Below, one piece after another: positions 1-8,611 of a stretch of DNA of 64,000 nucleotides. This DNA comes from Prauserella halophila (GTDB lineage: Bacteria; Actinomycetota; Actinomycetes; Mycobacteriales; Pseudonocardiaceae): the NCBI RefSeq assembly GCF_024171895.1, contig NZ_JAMTCQ010000009.1:595318-659317 (forward strand), given 5' to 3'. Positions within the stretch are counted from its first letter, which is position 1. Every line of letters starts with the position of its first letter. The translations under genes were made by a program, and so were the position numbers. Under the pieces are notes generated by a model, which was given only the letters and a program-made list of their open reading frames with translations, did no database searches and had not been told where the DNA came from.

Positions 1-672
1 GCCGACACCGACGTGTTCACCACGTTCGAGGGTGACAACACGGTGCTGTTGCAGCTCGTGGCGAAAGGGCTGCTGACGAGCTACAAGCAGGAGGTGCAGG
101 ACCTCAGTCCACTCGAGACCGCACGGTTCGTGGCCGAGCAGGTCGTCGACACCGTGATCGAACGGACATCGGCGCGCAAGGTGATCGAACGGATCATGGA
201 TGCGAGTCCGCGCCGCGACGACGAGGACTCGCTGTTCGACCGCGCCTGGCAGATCGCCGCGTTCGAGGATCGCGAGGAGCACGTGCTCGACAGTCTCGTG
301 AAGCGGTTGCGGAATGCGGGCCGTGACAACAGTTTCGAGGTGTTCAACAGCGCGCAGGACCACGTGCTGCGCGCGGGCAGGGTGCACGTCGACCGGATCG
401 TGCTGGAGGCGTTCGTCGGCGCGATCGACCGGTGCACCGACCCGGACACCAAGGCGCTCCTCGAGCGGGTGTGCGATCTCTACGCGTTGTCGAACATCGA
501 GGCCGATCGCGCGTGGTTCCTCGAGCACGGGCGATTCACGGCCCAGCGCGCGAAGGCCGTTGTGGCCGCGGTGAACGAGTTGTGCGGCGAGTTGCGCCCG
601 CGTGCGCGCGAACTCGCCGACGCGTTCGGGATCCCGGAGCAGTTCCTGGCTGCGCCGATCATCGCTGACTAG
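1..672 (+). CDS. Acyl-CoA oxidase, C-terminal part (5' end outside window)
   Basis: The frame is open from base 1 and ends at TAG 670-672, so only the last 223 residues are present. The visible start contains TTFEGDNTVLLQLVAKGLL, the motif typical of flavin acyl-CoA oxidases and dehydrogenases near the FAD/acyl-CoA site. It is followed by the all-helical acyl-CoA oxidase C-terminal domain. The family oxidises acyl-CoA to trans-2-enoyl-CoA and passes electrons to O2, in beta-oxidation. Chain-length specificity cannot be judged from this fragment. The next gene converges on it with only 9 bp between. Confidence 0.88.
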   Translation, partial: ADTDVFTTFEGDNTVLLQLVAKGLLTSYKQEVQDLSPLETARFVAEQVVDTVIERTSARKVIERIMDASPRRDDEDSLFDRAWQIAAFEDREEHVLDSLVKRLRNAGRDNSFEVFNSAQDHVLRAGRVHVDRIVLEAFVGAIDRCTDPDTKALLERVCDLYALSNIEADRAWFLEHGRFTAQRAKAVVAAVNELCGELRPRARELADAFGIPEQFLAAPIIAD

Positions 673-681
673 CGGCAGGTC

Positions 682-1875
682 TCATGCAAGGGCGTCTTGT
701 CGTGCCCGTGTGGTTGCGCGTCGGCTGACGGCCCAGACGAGGAGTCCGCAGAGGGCGAACGTTCCGCCGGCAGCGGCGGATCCCGTCCACCCTGCAATGG
801 CGTAGAGCGTGGACGTGGCGGTTGCTCCGAGAGCGGAGCCGAGCGAGTAGAACAGCATGTAGCCGCCGATGACGCTGCTCGTCCGGTGCGGATACGCCTC
901 GGTGAGCACGTGCTGGTTGCTGACGTGCACCGCCTGGACTGCGAAGTCGAGGAGAACGACGCCCACGACGACCAGCCAGAGCGACCAGGTCGCCTGTCCG
1001 GATGCCGACCACGACACCGCGAGGAGCACGAGCGCGCTGACCGTGACGAGATCGGCGTGGCCGGAGTCAGCCCATCGTCCGGCTCGCGCGGCCCCCAGCG
1101 CACCGGCGAGTCCGGCGATTCCGAAGAGGCCGATCTGCGCCGTCGTCAGGTGCCACGGTTCGGCCGCGAGTGGGAGGGCGAGCCCGCTCCAGAGTGTGCC
1201 GAACGAGGCGAACAGGAAGAACGTGATCAGCCCGCGTGACACGAACAGGCGCTCACGGAACAGGCGCCCGAGTGAGCCCAGCACCTCGCCGTACGTCACG
1301 TGACCGGAGCGATGCTCTGCCGGCAGCAGCTTCAGGACGAGGACGGTGAGCCCGACGAGGAGCGCGGCGAGTGCGATGTAGACACTGCGCCGTCCCCAGA
1401 GTGCAGCGAGGCCTCCCGCGAACACGCGGGCTCCGAGAATACCGATGATGACGCCGGATGTGACGACTCCGATCGTCCGGCCCCGGTCGGTTGCCGTGGC
1501 GAGATCGGCGGCGAACGCGACGGTGGTTTGCACGACGACCGCGAACAGGCCGGCCACGGCAAGTCCGACGAGGAGGAACCAGAGCTGGTTCGCTGCCGCC
1601 GCCACCGCCATGCCGATCGTGGCGAGGAGCAGGTGGCCGGCAATGAGCTTGCGCCGATCGAGCATGTCTCCCAGCGGCACAAGGAAGACCAGGCCGGCCA
1701 GGTAGCCGACCTGTCCCGTCGCCACGATCCAGCCGAGGTCGGCTTCCGGCACTCCGAGATCGCGACCGACCTGAACGAGTACGGGCTGCGCGACGTAGAT
1801 CGTCGCAACGGCGACCGCGCAGATCATCGCGAGCAGCATCCGCCGACCGGACGTGAGACTCACTAGCACTCCCAT
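682..1875 (-). CDS. MFS transporter, 12-TM drug/sugar efflux type
   Basis: 397 residues of alternating hydrophobic helices. The MFS motif A region is visible after helix 2 (LGDMLDRRKLIAGH, around residues 70-85), and an AVATIYVAQPVLVQVGRDLG segment lies in helix 1. I take ATG 1875 as the start because it sits directly before the first membrane helix; the open frame continues 46 codons upstream with non-membrane, arginine-rich sequence. It is divergent from an HxlR regulator that starts 71 bp away, so regulation by that protein is likely (inference). The substrate is unknown; the YnfM/arabinose-efflux-like subgroup is the nearest match by eye. Confidence 0.85.
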   Translation of the reverse strand: MGVLVSLTSGRRMLLAMICAVAVATIYVAQPVLVQVGRDLGVPEADLGWIVATGQVGYLAGLVFLVPLGDMLDRRKLIAGHLLLATIGMAVAAAANQLWFLLVGLAVAGLFAVVVQTTVAFAADLATATDRGRTIGVVTSGVIIGILGARVFAGGLAALWGRRSVYIALAALLVGLTVLVLKLLPAEHRSGHVTYGEVLGSLGRLFRERLFVSRGLITFFLFASFGTLWSGLALPLAAEPWHLTTAQIGLFGIAGLAGALGAARAGRWADSGHADLVTVSALVLLAVSWSASGQATWSLWLVVVGVVLLDFAVQAVHVSNQHVLTEAYPHRTSSVIGGYMLFYSLGSALGATATSTLYAIAGWTGSAAAGGTFALCGLLVWAVSRRATTRARQDALA

Positions 1876-1946
1876 TTGGTAGCAAAATGCAACTGATCGC
1901 ACGGTACGGCAGAATGGTTTCAATCCGCAACTCGTCAGGAGCAGTG

Positions 1947-2474
1947 ATGACCCACGCCGCCCGTGTCGACGACATGGACTGGACAGACGCGCCGTGTCCG
2001 GTCGCGCGCACACTCGATCTGGTCGGGGACCGGTGGAGCCTGCTGATCGTGCGCGACGCGATGGACGGCGCGCGCTCGTTCAGCGACTTTCAGCACCGCA
2101 CCGGGATCGCCCGCAACATCCTCAGCGACCGCCTCCGGCGCCTGGTCGAGCGCGGCCTCCTCGAACGGCAGCCGGCGCCATCAGGACGCCGGCAGGTCTA
2201 CGTGCTCACCGACGCCGGCCGGGACCTCTTCGCCGTCATCGTGGCGATGCGCCAGTGGGGCGAACGACATGCGTTCGCACCGGGCGAGGACCACTCCGTC
2301 CTCGTCGGCGACGGCGGGCTCCCACTTGCCGAACTGCGTCCCACCGACGCCCACGGCTCCGCCGTGACCGTCGATTCGACGACTGTCGTGCGGGAGGATC
2401 GAGCACCCGGCAACGATGTCCCGCCCCGCGGCGACCTCCCGCCCCGCGGTGATCTCCCTCCTGGCAACGACTAG
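1947..2474 (+). CDS. HxlR-family winged-helix regulator
   Basis: 175 residues. The HxlR fold is clear: CPVARTLDLVGDRWSLLIVRDAM (about 17-39) and then SFSDFQHRTGIARNILSDRLRRLVERGLLER with the recognition helix. Start ATG 1947 has CAGGAG just upstream (1936-1941); an in-frame ATG at 1887 lacks a binding site. The C-terminal 60 residues are a family-typical extension ending in an unusual proline/glycine repeat (PPRGDLPPRGDLPPGND). Divergent from the MFS gene, so probably its repressor. The stop overlaps the convergent NUDIX stop by 4 bp. Confidence 0.88.
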   Translation: MTHAARVDDMDWTDAPCPVARTLDLVGDRWSLLIVRDAMDGARSFSDFQHRTGIARNILSDRLRRLVERGLLERQPAPSGRRQVYVLTDAGRDLFAVIVAMRQWGERHAFAPGEDHSVLVGDGGLPLAELRPTDAHGSAVTVDSTTVVREDRAPGNDVPPRGDLPPRGDLPPGND

Positions 2475-2911
2475 GAGCGTTCGAGGCGGTAGGACGCGGC
2501 CGCGTCCGGTGCCGATCCCGTGGTCAGGGCGTCGAGTGCCAGGCGGGTTGCGGGGAAGAGCGCGTCCGGCAGGCCGTCGTCGGGGAACCACTGCCAGGTG
2601 CGGAACACGTGTGGTTCGAGCACCTGTGGGTCACCGCGGACGTCGCGGGCGACGGCCACAGCGGTGGCGGTGACGCCCGGATCCGGCGAGAGCACGAGGT
2701 GCGTGACCGCCACCGATCCTGCGACGAGCCCGGTCTCCTCGGCGAGCTCGCGTGCGGCGGCGCGTTCGAAGCTCTCGCCGGGGTCGACCGCACCGCCGGG
2801 CAGGCACCAGACGGTCGGTTCGCCGTCCTTGTCGCGCAGTCCGAGCAGTACGCGTCCGTCGGCGTCACGCACCACGACGCCGACACCGACGGTGCCGTTG
2901 CCATCGGCCAT
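2471..2911 (-). CDS. NUDIX hydrolase
   Basis: 146 residues with a perfect Nudix box, G-x5-E-x7-REL-x-EE-x-GL, at about residues 40-62 (starting GAVDPGE and ending RELAEETGL). The glutamates bind the divalent metal for hydrolysis of a nucleoside diphosphate linked to another group. The N-terminal strand GVGVVVRDADGRVLLGLRDKDG is typical of the ADP-ribose / (d)NTP pyrophosphatase group, but the substrate cannot be read from sequence. Start ATG 2911. The gene converges on the HxlR gene with overlapping stop codons, so mRNA 3' ends of both strands overlap. Confidence 0.88.
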   Translation of the reverse strand: MADGNGTVGVGVVVRDADGRVLLGLRDKDGEPTVWCLPGGAVDPGESFERAAARELAEETGLVAGSVAVTHLVLSPDPGVTATAVAVARDVRGDPQVLEPHVFRTWQWFPDDGLPDALFPATRLALDALTTGSAPDAAASYRLERS

Positions 2912-2997
2912 CAACGTTGCCCTGGGACGGAATCGGCGCGCTTCATCGGCTCTCCTCGATGGTGCGGACGGTCGGGACCGGATCCTACGTGGGCGGC

Positions 2998-3936
2998 TCA
3001 GTCCCGTGCCTGTGACGGCGGCTTGCCGTACCGCGCGCGGTAGACCGCGGCGAATCGGCTGGCACTGGAAAAACCCCAGCGTGCCGCGACGTCGCTGATC
3101 GTCGGCGCGGCCGGGCCGACCAGGTCGGCGTGGGCGCGCCGCAGGCGCAGGCCTGTCAGGTATTCCGTGGGCGTGGTCCCGACCCAACGCCGGAAACCCT
3201 CCTGCAGCCGGCGCACGGTCGTGTCCGCGACGGCGGCCATCTCGCTCGCCGTCCACGCACGGGCAGGGTCGTCGTGCAACTGGTCGAGCAGCCTGCGGAT
3301 CGCGCGCGGGCGTGCAGGTGCGCCCGCGGGCGAGTCCGGACAGCTCGCGAGCAGGAACCCCGCGGCGACCGCACCGGCGAGCTGCTGGCGAACCGGCGCG
3401 ACGTCGGCGAACAGCTCGGGACTCTGCAGATGCGCGGCCAGGCTGTCGACGACCTGGCGCCAGGCGTGCGCGCGGCCCGCGTCGAGCTGCAGCTGGTCCG
3501 GCAGCTCCGCACGCAGGCCGGTTCTGTCGGTGCCGAGGACCCGTTCGGACTCGCGGTCGAGCCACGCGCTGTCGAACTTGACGCCCAGCACGGTGCAGGT
3601 GGCGTCCCAGTGGCTGATCAGCGACGGCGTGTCCGCACGGAAGACCGTCCCCTGTCCGGCCACCGACGACACCGGACCGTGCCTGCCGCGGCTCTCCAGA
3701 TGGCCCGTGAGCGGCAGATTCACCTCGTAGGCGCCGGGGTAGTCGCATTCGATTCCCACGTCCGCGCCCCAGCCGACGTGGCCGACGAGCACCGGTCCCA
3801 GATCGAGTGTGCGCAGCGTCAGCCGCGGCTCGCGGCCACCACCCAGCGGCCGGAGCTCGTGCGGAAAATACGCGTCCGCCACCTCCCGGGACGCCTGGTC
3901 CCAGTCGTGCGGTGCGCGACCACGTCGTGCGCGCAT
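2998..3936 (-). CDS. gcoR: AraC-family regulator divergent from gcoAB (gcoR-like)
   Basis: 312 residues. The N-terminal two thirds resemble the AraC_binding_2 sensor domain (GYPGAYEVNLPLTGHLES-type segment). The C-terminus carries two HTH motifs: WTASEMAAVADTTVRRLQEGFRRWVG and ISDVAARWGFSSASRFAAVYRARYG with the family signature. ATG 3936 is chosen; GTG 3960 in the same frame is an alternative. It is transcribed away from the P450/reductase pair 200 bp downstream, the arrangement I know for gco clusters where an AraC protein responds to guaiacol-type phenols. The inducer is inferred from context only. Confidence 0.8.
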   Translation of the reverse strand: MRARRGRAPHDWDQASREVADAYFPHELRPLGGGREPRLTLRTLDLGPVLVGHVGWGADVGIECDYPGAYEVNLPLTGHLESRGRHGPVSSVAGQGTVFRADTPSLISHWDATCTVLGVKFDSAWLDRESERVLGTDRTGLRAELPDQLQLDAGRAHAWRQVVDSLAAHLQSPELFADVAPVRQQLAGAVAAGFLLASCPDSPAGAPARPRAIRRLLDQLHDDPARAWTASEMAAVADTTVRRLQEGFRRWVGTTPTEYLTGLRLRRAHADLVGPAAPTISDVAARWGFSSASRFAAVYRARYGKPPSQARD

Positions 3937-4120
3937 AGCCACAGACCGTACCCGAGGCACAACCCGTCGACCAGGAACGTTCGCGCGCTTCGGGGGCTGT
4001 TCGGCGCCGCCGGTCCGGGGAATTCGTTCCGCTCGCGCGATCCGTGTCGCCGGCGCGCGAAGTGTGTCGTCGCGGGTGCACAGGCGGCCTACCTTCCGTG
4101 CTCATCCCGGACAACGACGT

Positions 4121-4126
4121 AGGAGG
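4121..4126 (+). promoter_or_regulatory. Strong ribosome-binding site fixing the gcoA start
   Basis: AGGAGG 10 nt before ATG 4137. The frame stays open further upstream to 4044, but this near-perfect Shine-Dalgarno and the conserved [10 protein letters not shown]-terminus set the start at 4137. The 200-bp space to the divergent regulator (3937-4136) must hold both promoters; I see no unambiguous operator there. Confidence 0.7.
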
Positions 4127-4136
4127 AGACGCCCTG

Positions 4137-5360
4137 ATGACGACCACCGAACGCCCCGATCTGTCCTGGCTCGACGAGGTCACGATGGCCGATCTGGAAC
4201 GCAATCCGTACGCCACGTACGAGCGGTTGCGTGCCGAAGCGCCGCTGGCGTATGTGCCCGTGCTGGGTTCGTACGTGGCCTCGACGGAGGAAATCTGCCG
4301 GGAGATCGCGACGAGCCCCGACTTCGAGGCGGTCATCACTCCCGCAGGTGGCCGCACCTTCGGTCACCCGGCGGTCATCGGCGTCAACGGTGACGTGCAC
4401 GCCGATCTGCGCACGATGATCGAGCCCGCGCTGCAGCCTGCCGAGGTGGACCGGTGGATCGACGACCTGGTGCGGCCGATCGCGCGTCGTTACCTGGAAC
4501 AGTTCGAGGCCGACGGGCAGGCGGAGCTGGTCGCCCAGTTCTGCGAGCCGGTCAGCGTGCGCTCCCTCGGTGACCTGCTGGGGCTGCAGGACGTCGAGTC
4601 GGACAAGCTGCGCGAATGGTTCGCCAAGCTGAACCGCTCGTTCACGAACGCGGCCATGACCGAGGACGGCGAGTTCGCCAATCCGGAGGGTTTCGTCGAG
4701 GGAGACGAGGCCAAGGCCGAGATCCGGTCGATCGTCGACCCGCTCATCGACAAGTGGATCGACCACCCCGACGACAGTGCCATCTCGCACTGGCTCCACG
4801 ACGGCATGCCGCCGGGACGGACCCGCGACCGCGAGTACATCTACCCGACGATCTACGTCTACCTGCTCGGCGCGATGCAGGAACCGGGCCACGGCATGGC
4901 GTCGACGCTCGTCGGCCTGTTCAGCAGGCCGGAGCAGCTCGAGGAGGTCGTCGACGATCCGGCGCTGGTTCCCCGCGCGGTCGCCGAGGGCGTGCGCTGG
5001 ACGTCGCCGATCTGGTCGGCCACGGCGAGGATCTCGACCAAGCCGGTGACGGTGGCGGGCGTCGATCTGCCCGAGGGCACGCCGGTGATGATGTCCTACG
5101 GCTCGGCCAACCACGACACGGGCCGCTACGACGCGCCGACCACCTACGACCTGCACCGCCCGCCGCTTCCGCACCTCGCGTTCGGCGCGGGCAACCACGC
5201 GTGTGCCGGCATCTACTTCGCCAACCACACCATGCGGATCGCGCTGGAGGAGCTCTTCGAAGCGATCCCCAACCTGGAACGCGACACCCGCGAAGGCGTC
5301 GAGTTCTGGGGCTGGGGTTTCCGTGGGCCGACGAGCCTGCACGTGACCTGGGAGGTCTGA
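4137..5360 (+). CDS. gcoA: Cytochrome P450 CYP255A, guaiacol/alkylguaiacol O-demethylase
   Basis: 407 residues, the length of Amycolatopsis GcoA. Haem loop [10 protein letters not shown] puts the thiolate ligand at Cys356. The residues known to line the GcoA pocket are all at the same numbers: Phe75, Phe169, Phe395, Ile292, Ala295, Thr296, Val241, Gly245. The I-helix reads [15 protein letters not shown]: the usual acid/Thr pair for O2 activation is replaced by Glu249-Pro-Gly-His, also as in GcoA. Known reaction: guaiacol + O2 + NADH to catechol + formaldehyde. The related AgcA acts on 4-alkylguaiacols, so side-chain preference needs testing. The reductase gene follows after 1 bp. Confidence 0.95.
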   Translation: MTTTERPDLSWLDEVTMADLERNPYATYERLRAEAPLAYVPVLGSYVASTEEICREIATSPDFEAVITPAGGRTFGHPAVIGVNGDVHADLRTMIEPALQPAEVDRWIDDLVRPIARRYLEQFEADGQAELVAQFCEPVSVRSLGDLLGLQDVESDKLREWFAKLNRSFTNAAMTEDGEFANPEGFVEGDEAKAEIRSIVDPLIDKWIDHPDDSAISHWLHDGMPPGRTRDREYIYPTIYVYLLGAMQEPGHGMASTLVGLFSRPEQLEEVVDDPALVPRAVAEGVRWTSPIWSATARISTKPVTVAGVDLPEGTPVMMSYGSANHDTGRYDAPTTYDLHRPPLPHLAFGAGNHACAGIYFANHTMRIALEELFEAIPNLERDTREGVEFWGWGFRGPTSLHVTWEV

Positions 5361-5361
5361 C

Positions 5362-6372
5362 ATGACGTTCGCGGTCACCGTCGGCGGGCGCAGTGTCGAG
5401 TGCAGTGAGGACCAGGCGCTGCTGGACGCCTGCCTGCGGGCGGGCGTGTGGATGCCGAACTCGTGCAACCAGGGTACGTGCGGCACGTGCAAACTGCACG
5501 TCGTCTCCGGCGAGGTCGACCACGGTTCGTCGCCTGCGGAGACACTGTCCGACGACGAACGCGGGTCGGGCATGGCGTTGGCGTGCCAGGCGCGGCCGCT
5601 GGGCGATGTCGAACTGCGCCAGCAGGGCACGAGCGCGGCGCGGACGGCGCATCCGTTGCGGGACATGGTCGCCACGGTGCGGGAAGTCTCCGGCATCGCC
5701 CGTGACACGCGGCGGATCCTGCTCGGGCTGAACGAGCCGCTGACGTTCGACGCGGGCCAGTACGTCGAACTGGTCGTGCCGGGCTCGGGCGAGCGCAGGC
5801 AGTACTCGCTGGCCAACACGGCCGACGAGGACAAGGTGCTCGAACTGCACGTCAAACTCGTGCCCGGCGGCGTGGCCACTCACGGCTGGCTGTTCGACGG
5901 CCTCGCCGAGGGAGACGAGGTGGACATTTCCGGTCCGTTGGGCGATTTCCACCTGCCGCCGGAGTCCGAGGACGACGGCGGGCCGATGGTCCTCATCGGC
6001 GGCGGCACGGGACTGGCGCCGTTGGTCGGCATCGTGCGGACGGCACTGCGCAGGCACCCGGAGCGGGAAGTCGTGCTGTACCACGGCGTTCGTGGTGAGG
6101 AGGAGCTCTACGACGGCGACCGGCTCACCGAACTGGCAGGGCAGTACCCGAACTTTAGGTCCGTCCCGGTGCTCTCGCACGAGCCCGCCGAGGGTTACCG
6201 CGAGGGATTCCCGACCGATGCCTTCGTCGAGGACGTCGCTACCGCTCGTGGGTGGACGGGCTGGCTGTGCGGTCCGCCCGCGATGGTCGAGGCCGGGGTG
6301 AAGGCGTTCAAGCGCAGGCGGATGGCACCCAGGAACATCCACCGGGAGAAGTTCACCCCGGCGGACGCCTGA
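5362..6372 (+). CDS. gcoB: GcoB-type P450 reductase ([2Fe-2S]-FAD-NADH)
   Basis: 336 residues in three blocks. N-terminal plant-type ferredoxin has ligands Cys35, Cys40, Cys43 and Cys75. A flavin domain follows with RQYSLANT (146-153). Then comes an NAD domain with GGGTGLAPLVGI and a terminal CGPPAMVEAG motif. This is the single-protein reductase architecture of GcoB, where the ferredoxin is N-terminal and one polypeptide replaces the usual ferredoxin plus ferredoxin reductase. The stop of gcoA and this ATG are separated by one base, so translation is probably coupled. A hairpin terminator lies just after the gene. Confidence 0.93.
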   Translation: MTFAVTVGGRSVECSEDQALLDACLRAGVWMPNSCNQGTCGTCKLHVVSGEVDHGSSPAETLSDDERGSGMALACQARPLGDVELRQQGTSAARTAHPLRDMVATVREVSGIARDTRRILLGLNEPLTFDAGQYVELVVPGSGERRQYSLANTADEDKVLELHVKLVPGGVATHGWLFDGLAEGDEVDISGPLGDFHLPPESEDDGGPMVLIGGGTGLAPLVGIVRTALRRHPEREVVLYHGVRGEEELYDGDRLTELAGQYPNFRSVPVLSHEPAEGYREGFPTDAFVEDVATARGWTGWLCGPPAMVEAGVKAFKRRRMAPRNIHREKFTPADA

Positions 6373-6387
6373 AGCGCGGCGACCGGG

Positions 6388-6422
6388 CGGTGCCGGCGGG
6401 TTCGCGGGATCCGCCGGCACCG
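6388..6422. terminator. Hairpin between convergent gcoB and hemolysin-III genes
   Basis: A 12-bp perfect inverted repeat, CGGTGCCGGCGG (6388-6399) with CCGCCGGCACCG (6411-6422), 11-nt loop, no clear T-run. It sits in the 70 bp between two convergent stops and could serve both strands. Confidence 0.6.
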
Positions 6423-6442
6423 CCGGTGACCCGGTCCCGGCG

Positions 6443-7159
6443 TCAGTACATCGACAGCCAGATCGCGATGTAGTGGCAGATCGCGGCCAGCACGGTGCAG
6501 GCGTGGAAGAACTCGTGATACCCGAAGGTCTTGGGCCAGTAGTTCGGCCAGTGCGTCGCGTAGAACACCGAACCGACGGTGTAGAGCGCGCCGCCGACGA
6601 GCAACAGCACCAGCGCGGCCGTGCCCCCGTTGGTGGCCAGTTCGGGCAGTACGAACACCGCCACCCAGCCGAGTGCTACATAGATCGGCACGCCGAACCA
6701 GCGCGGCGCCTTCGGCCACAGCATCTTCAGTGCCACGCCCGCGATCGCGCCCGTCCAGACGACCGTGAGCACGATGTAGCCGGTGGGCTGGGACATCGCC
6801 AGCAGCGTGAACGGCGTGTACGTGCCCGCGATGAACAGGAAGATCATCGAGTGGTCGGCGCGCTTCATCCACTGGTACGCGCGCGGGCTCCAGATGTGCC
6901 GGTGATAGAGGGCGCTGACACCGAACAGGCCGAGCACCGTCACGCCGTAGATCGACGTCGCCAGTGCGGCCAGTGCCGACACCGTCGACGCAGCCAGAAC
7001 GATGAGCGTGGCGCCTGCGGCGACGGCACCGAAGAAACTCCAGAAGTGCAGGTGGCCGCGCAGTCGGGGCCGGTTGTCGACGGTCTTCTCCGGACGCTGT
7101 TCGTTCGGACGGTTCTCGTTCGGACGCTCTTGCCGACGTTCGTCGTTCAGAGTGCTCAC
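6443..7159 (-). CDS. Hemolysin III / TrhA (PAQR) family membrane protein
   Basis: 238 residues, seven predicted membrane helices. The family signature is visible: ALYHRHIWSPRAYQWMKRADHSMIF with the conserved His and Asp, and a late GYHEFFHACTVLAAICHYIAI with the metal-ligand histidines. The first about 35 residues are a polar Asn/Arg/Glu-rich tail not seen in shorter homologues. The family is PAQR-like; its bacterial function is in membrane homeostasis and direct haemolytic action is doubtful. The prenyl synthase lies divergently beyond 116 bp, as in mycobacteria (Rv1085c-Rv1086). Confidence 0.9.
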   Translation of the reverse strand: MSTLNDERRQERPNENRPNEQRPEKTVDNRPRLRGHLHFWSFFGAVAAGATLIVLAASTVSALAALATSIYGVTVLGLFGVSALYHRHIWSPRAYQWMKRADHSMIFLFIAGTYTPFTLLAMSQPTGYIVLTVVWTGAIAGVALKMLWPKAPRWFGVPIYVALGWVAVFVLPELATNGGTAALVLLLVGGALYTVGSVFYATHWPNYWPKTFGYHEFFHACTVLAAICHYIAIWLSMY

Positions 7160-7275
7160 TCTGCCAGGTTAGGGGCGCGCAGGTGCCGCGCGCACCCGCG
7201 AGGTGTGAACGTCACGTCCGGAAGTGATGACGAGCCCGCACCACGCCCGCGCGGGCAGGCGTACGCTGCCTGGAC

Positions 7276-8055
7276 GTGAGTCTTCGGTCGTTCGCCTCCA
7301 AGGTCGTGTACCGCCTGTACTCGTGGCGGTTGCAGCAGCAGTCAGGGGGAAAGCATCCCCAGCACATCGGGATCATTCTCGACGGCAACCGCCGGTGGGC
7401 CAGAGAGGCGGGCTTCACCGACGTCAACGGTGGTCACCGCGTCGGCGCGAAGCGGATCGCGGACTTCCTCGGCTGGTGCCGCGAGGCGAACGTCGAGGTC
7501 GTGACACTGTTCCTGCTCTCGACCGACAACGTGCGCCATCGTGCGAACGAAGAGGTGCAGGCGCTGCTGCAGATCATCCCGGACGTCGTCGACGAGCTGG
7601 CCGCTCCGGGCAACCCGTGGCAGCTCTCGATCGTGGGCGCGAAGGACCTGCTGCCCGCCGACGTCGCGACCCGGCTCACCGCCGCTGCGCAGCGCACCGA
7701 CGGGCGCAAGGGCATGGTCGTCAACGTCGCCGTCGGCTACGGCGGCAGGCAGGAGATCGCCCACGCGGTGCGCAAGCTGCTCCGGCAGCACGCCGACGAG
7801 GGGACGCCCATCCGTGAGGTCGCCAAGATTCTGGATGTCGACCATATCTCCGAACATTTGTATACTTCGGGGCAGCCGGACCCGGACCTCATCATTCGGA
7901 CGTCCGGAGAACAGCGCTTGTCCGGTTTTCTGCTGTGGCAATCGGCGCACTCCGAATTCTGGTTCACTGAGGCTTACTGGCCTGCTTTTCGCCGGGTCGA
8001 CTTTCTGCGGGCGGTGCGCGACTACGCCGTCCGGAATCGCCGGTACGGCGGCTGA
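7276..8055 (+). CDS. Short-chain cis-prenyltransferase (Z-farnesyl diphosphate synthase type)
   Basis: 259 residues, cis-prenyltransferase (UppS) fold. HIGIILDGNRRWARE carries the catalytic Asp of DGNRRWA. The second conserved block is DLIIRTSGEQRLSGFLLWQSAHSEFWF. It resembles M. tuberculosis Rv1086, which makes (2Z,6E)-farnesyl diphosphate for decaprenyl phosphate synthesis, more than the long-chain UppS. The product length is inferred from synteny and similarity. Start is GTG 7276 after the short leader; a long gene-poor stretch follows. Confidence 0.9.
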   Translation: MSLRSFASKVVYRLYSWRLQQQSGGKHPQHIGIILDGNRRWAREAGFTDVNGGHRVGAKRIADFLGWCREANVEVVTLFLLSTDNVRHRANEEVQALLQIIPDVVDELAAPGNPWQLSIVGAKDLLPADVATRLTAAAQRTDGRKGMVVNVAVGYGGRQEIAHAVRKLLRQHADEGTPIREVAKILDVDHISEHLYTSGQPDPDLIIRTSGEQRLSGFLLWQSAHSEFWFTEAYWPAFRRVDFLRAVRDYAVRNRRYGG

Positions 8056-8611
8056 CCCGGCGCTCGTTCCCGGCGGGGCCGCGCGCCGCAGTCCAGCCCG
8101 TTGTGGGTATTGACCTGCGGAGACGGTGGGTGCTACACGACCGCTGAGCGCTGCTTCGGGGTAAAGATCTTGCCGGTGGCCGAAGTTTCCTGGTATAGCG
8201 CCGCGGCATTTGTGGTGAGCGTGAAACCGTTGGTCTTTCCCGGTGAATAAAACGGTCTCGTGGTCGAGGTTGCCGTGACTTTCGGTGGCGACCACGAGGT
8301 CCGTGTGTCCCGTGCCCGGCGTCGACGTGACAAATCGGTGAATCACCTGCCTGGATGCCTGCGTTTATCGATATTCGGCGGTAGTTTCGCGGGTGACGGA
8401 TCACGAACCGATGTGGTTCGTTGCGGGAGGCCCTGGTCGTGGCAGTGACACAGCGAACGGCGAAGCCGTTCAAGCACACGAGGGGGCCGGCACCGGGCCC
8501 TCGTGGCCGTGTGACCTGACGTTTCCGGCGTCAGGATCAGCGACCAGCCAGGGCAGTGCCCGGCCCAGCGAGTGCGGGCGTGGTGCCAACGCCCCTGAGG
8601 GAGATGCCGTC
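8056..8611. other. 556-bp gap before phoH with possible eroded small gene
   Basis: No intact gene is convincing. On the minus strand, two overlapping frames between about 8346 and 8133 read as protein-like pieces: first HTDLVVATESHGNLDHETVLFTGK, then after a frame change TNGFTLTTNAAALYQETSATGK and a stop at 8133. Joined, they would give about 70 residues. The stretch has clearly lower GC than its neighbours. It may be a frameshifted small foreign gene, or chance. The plus strand near 8393-8611 holds the likely promoter and leader of phoH. Confidence 0.25.

Noticed and set aside
4089..5879. Long minus-strand frame across gcoA-gcoB
   Set aside because: Antisense shadow of genes with complete motif sets; no domain visible.
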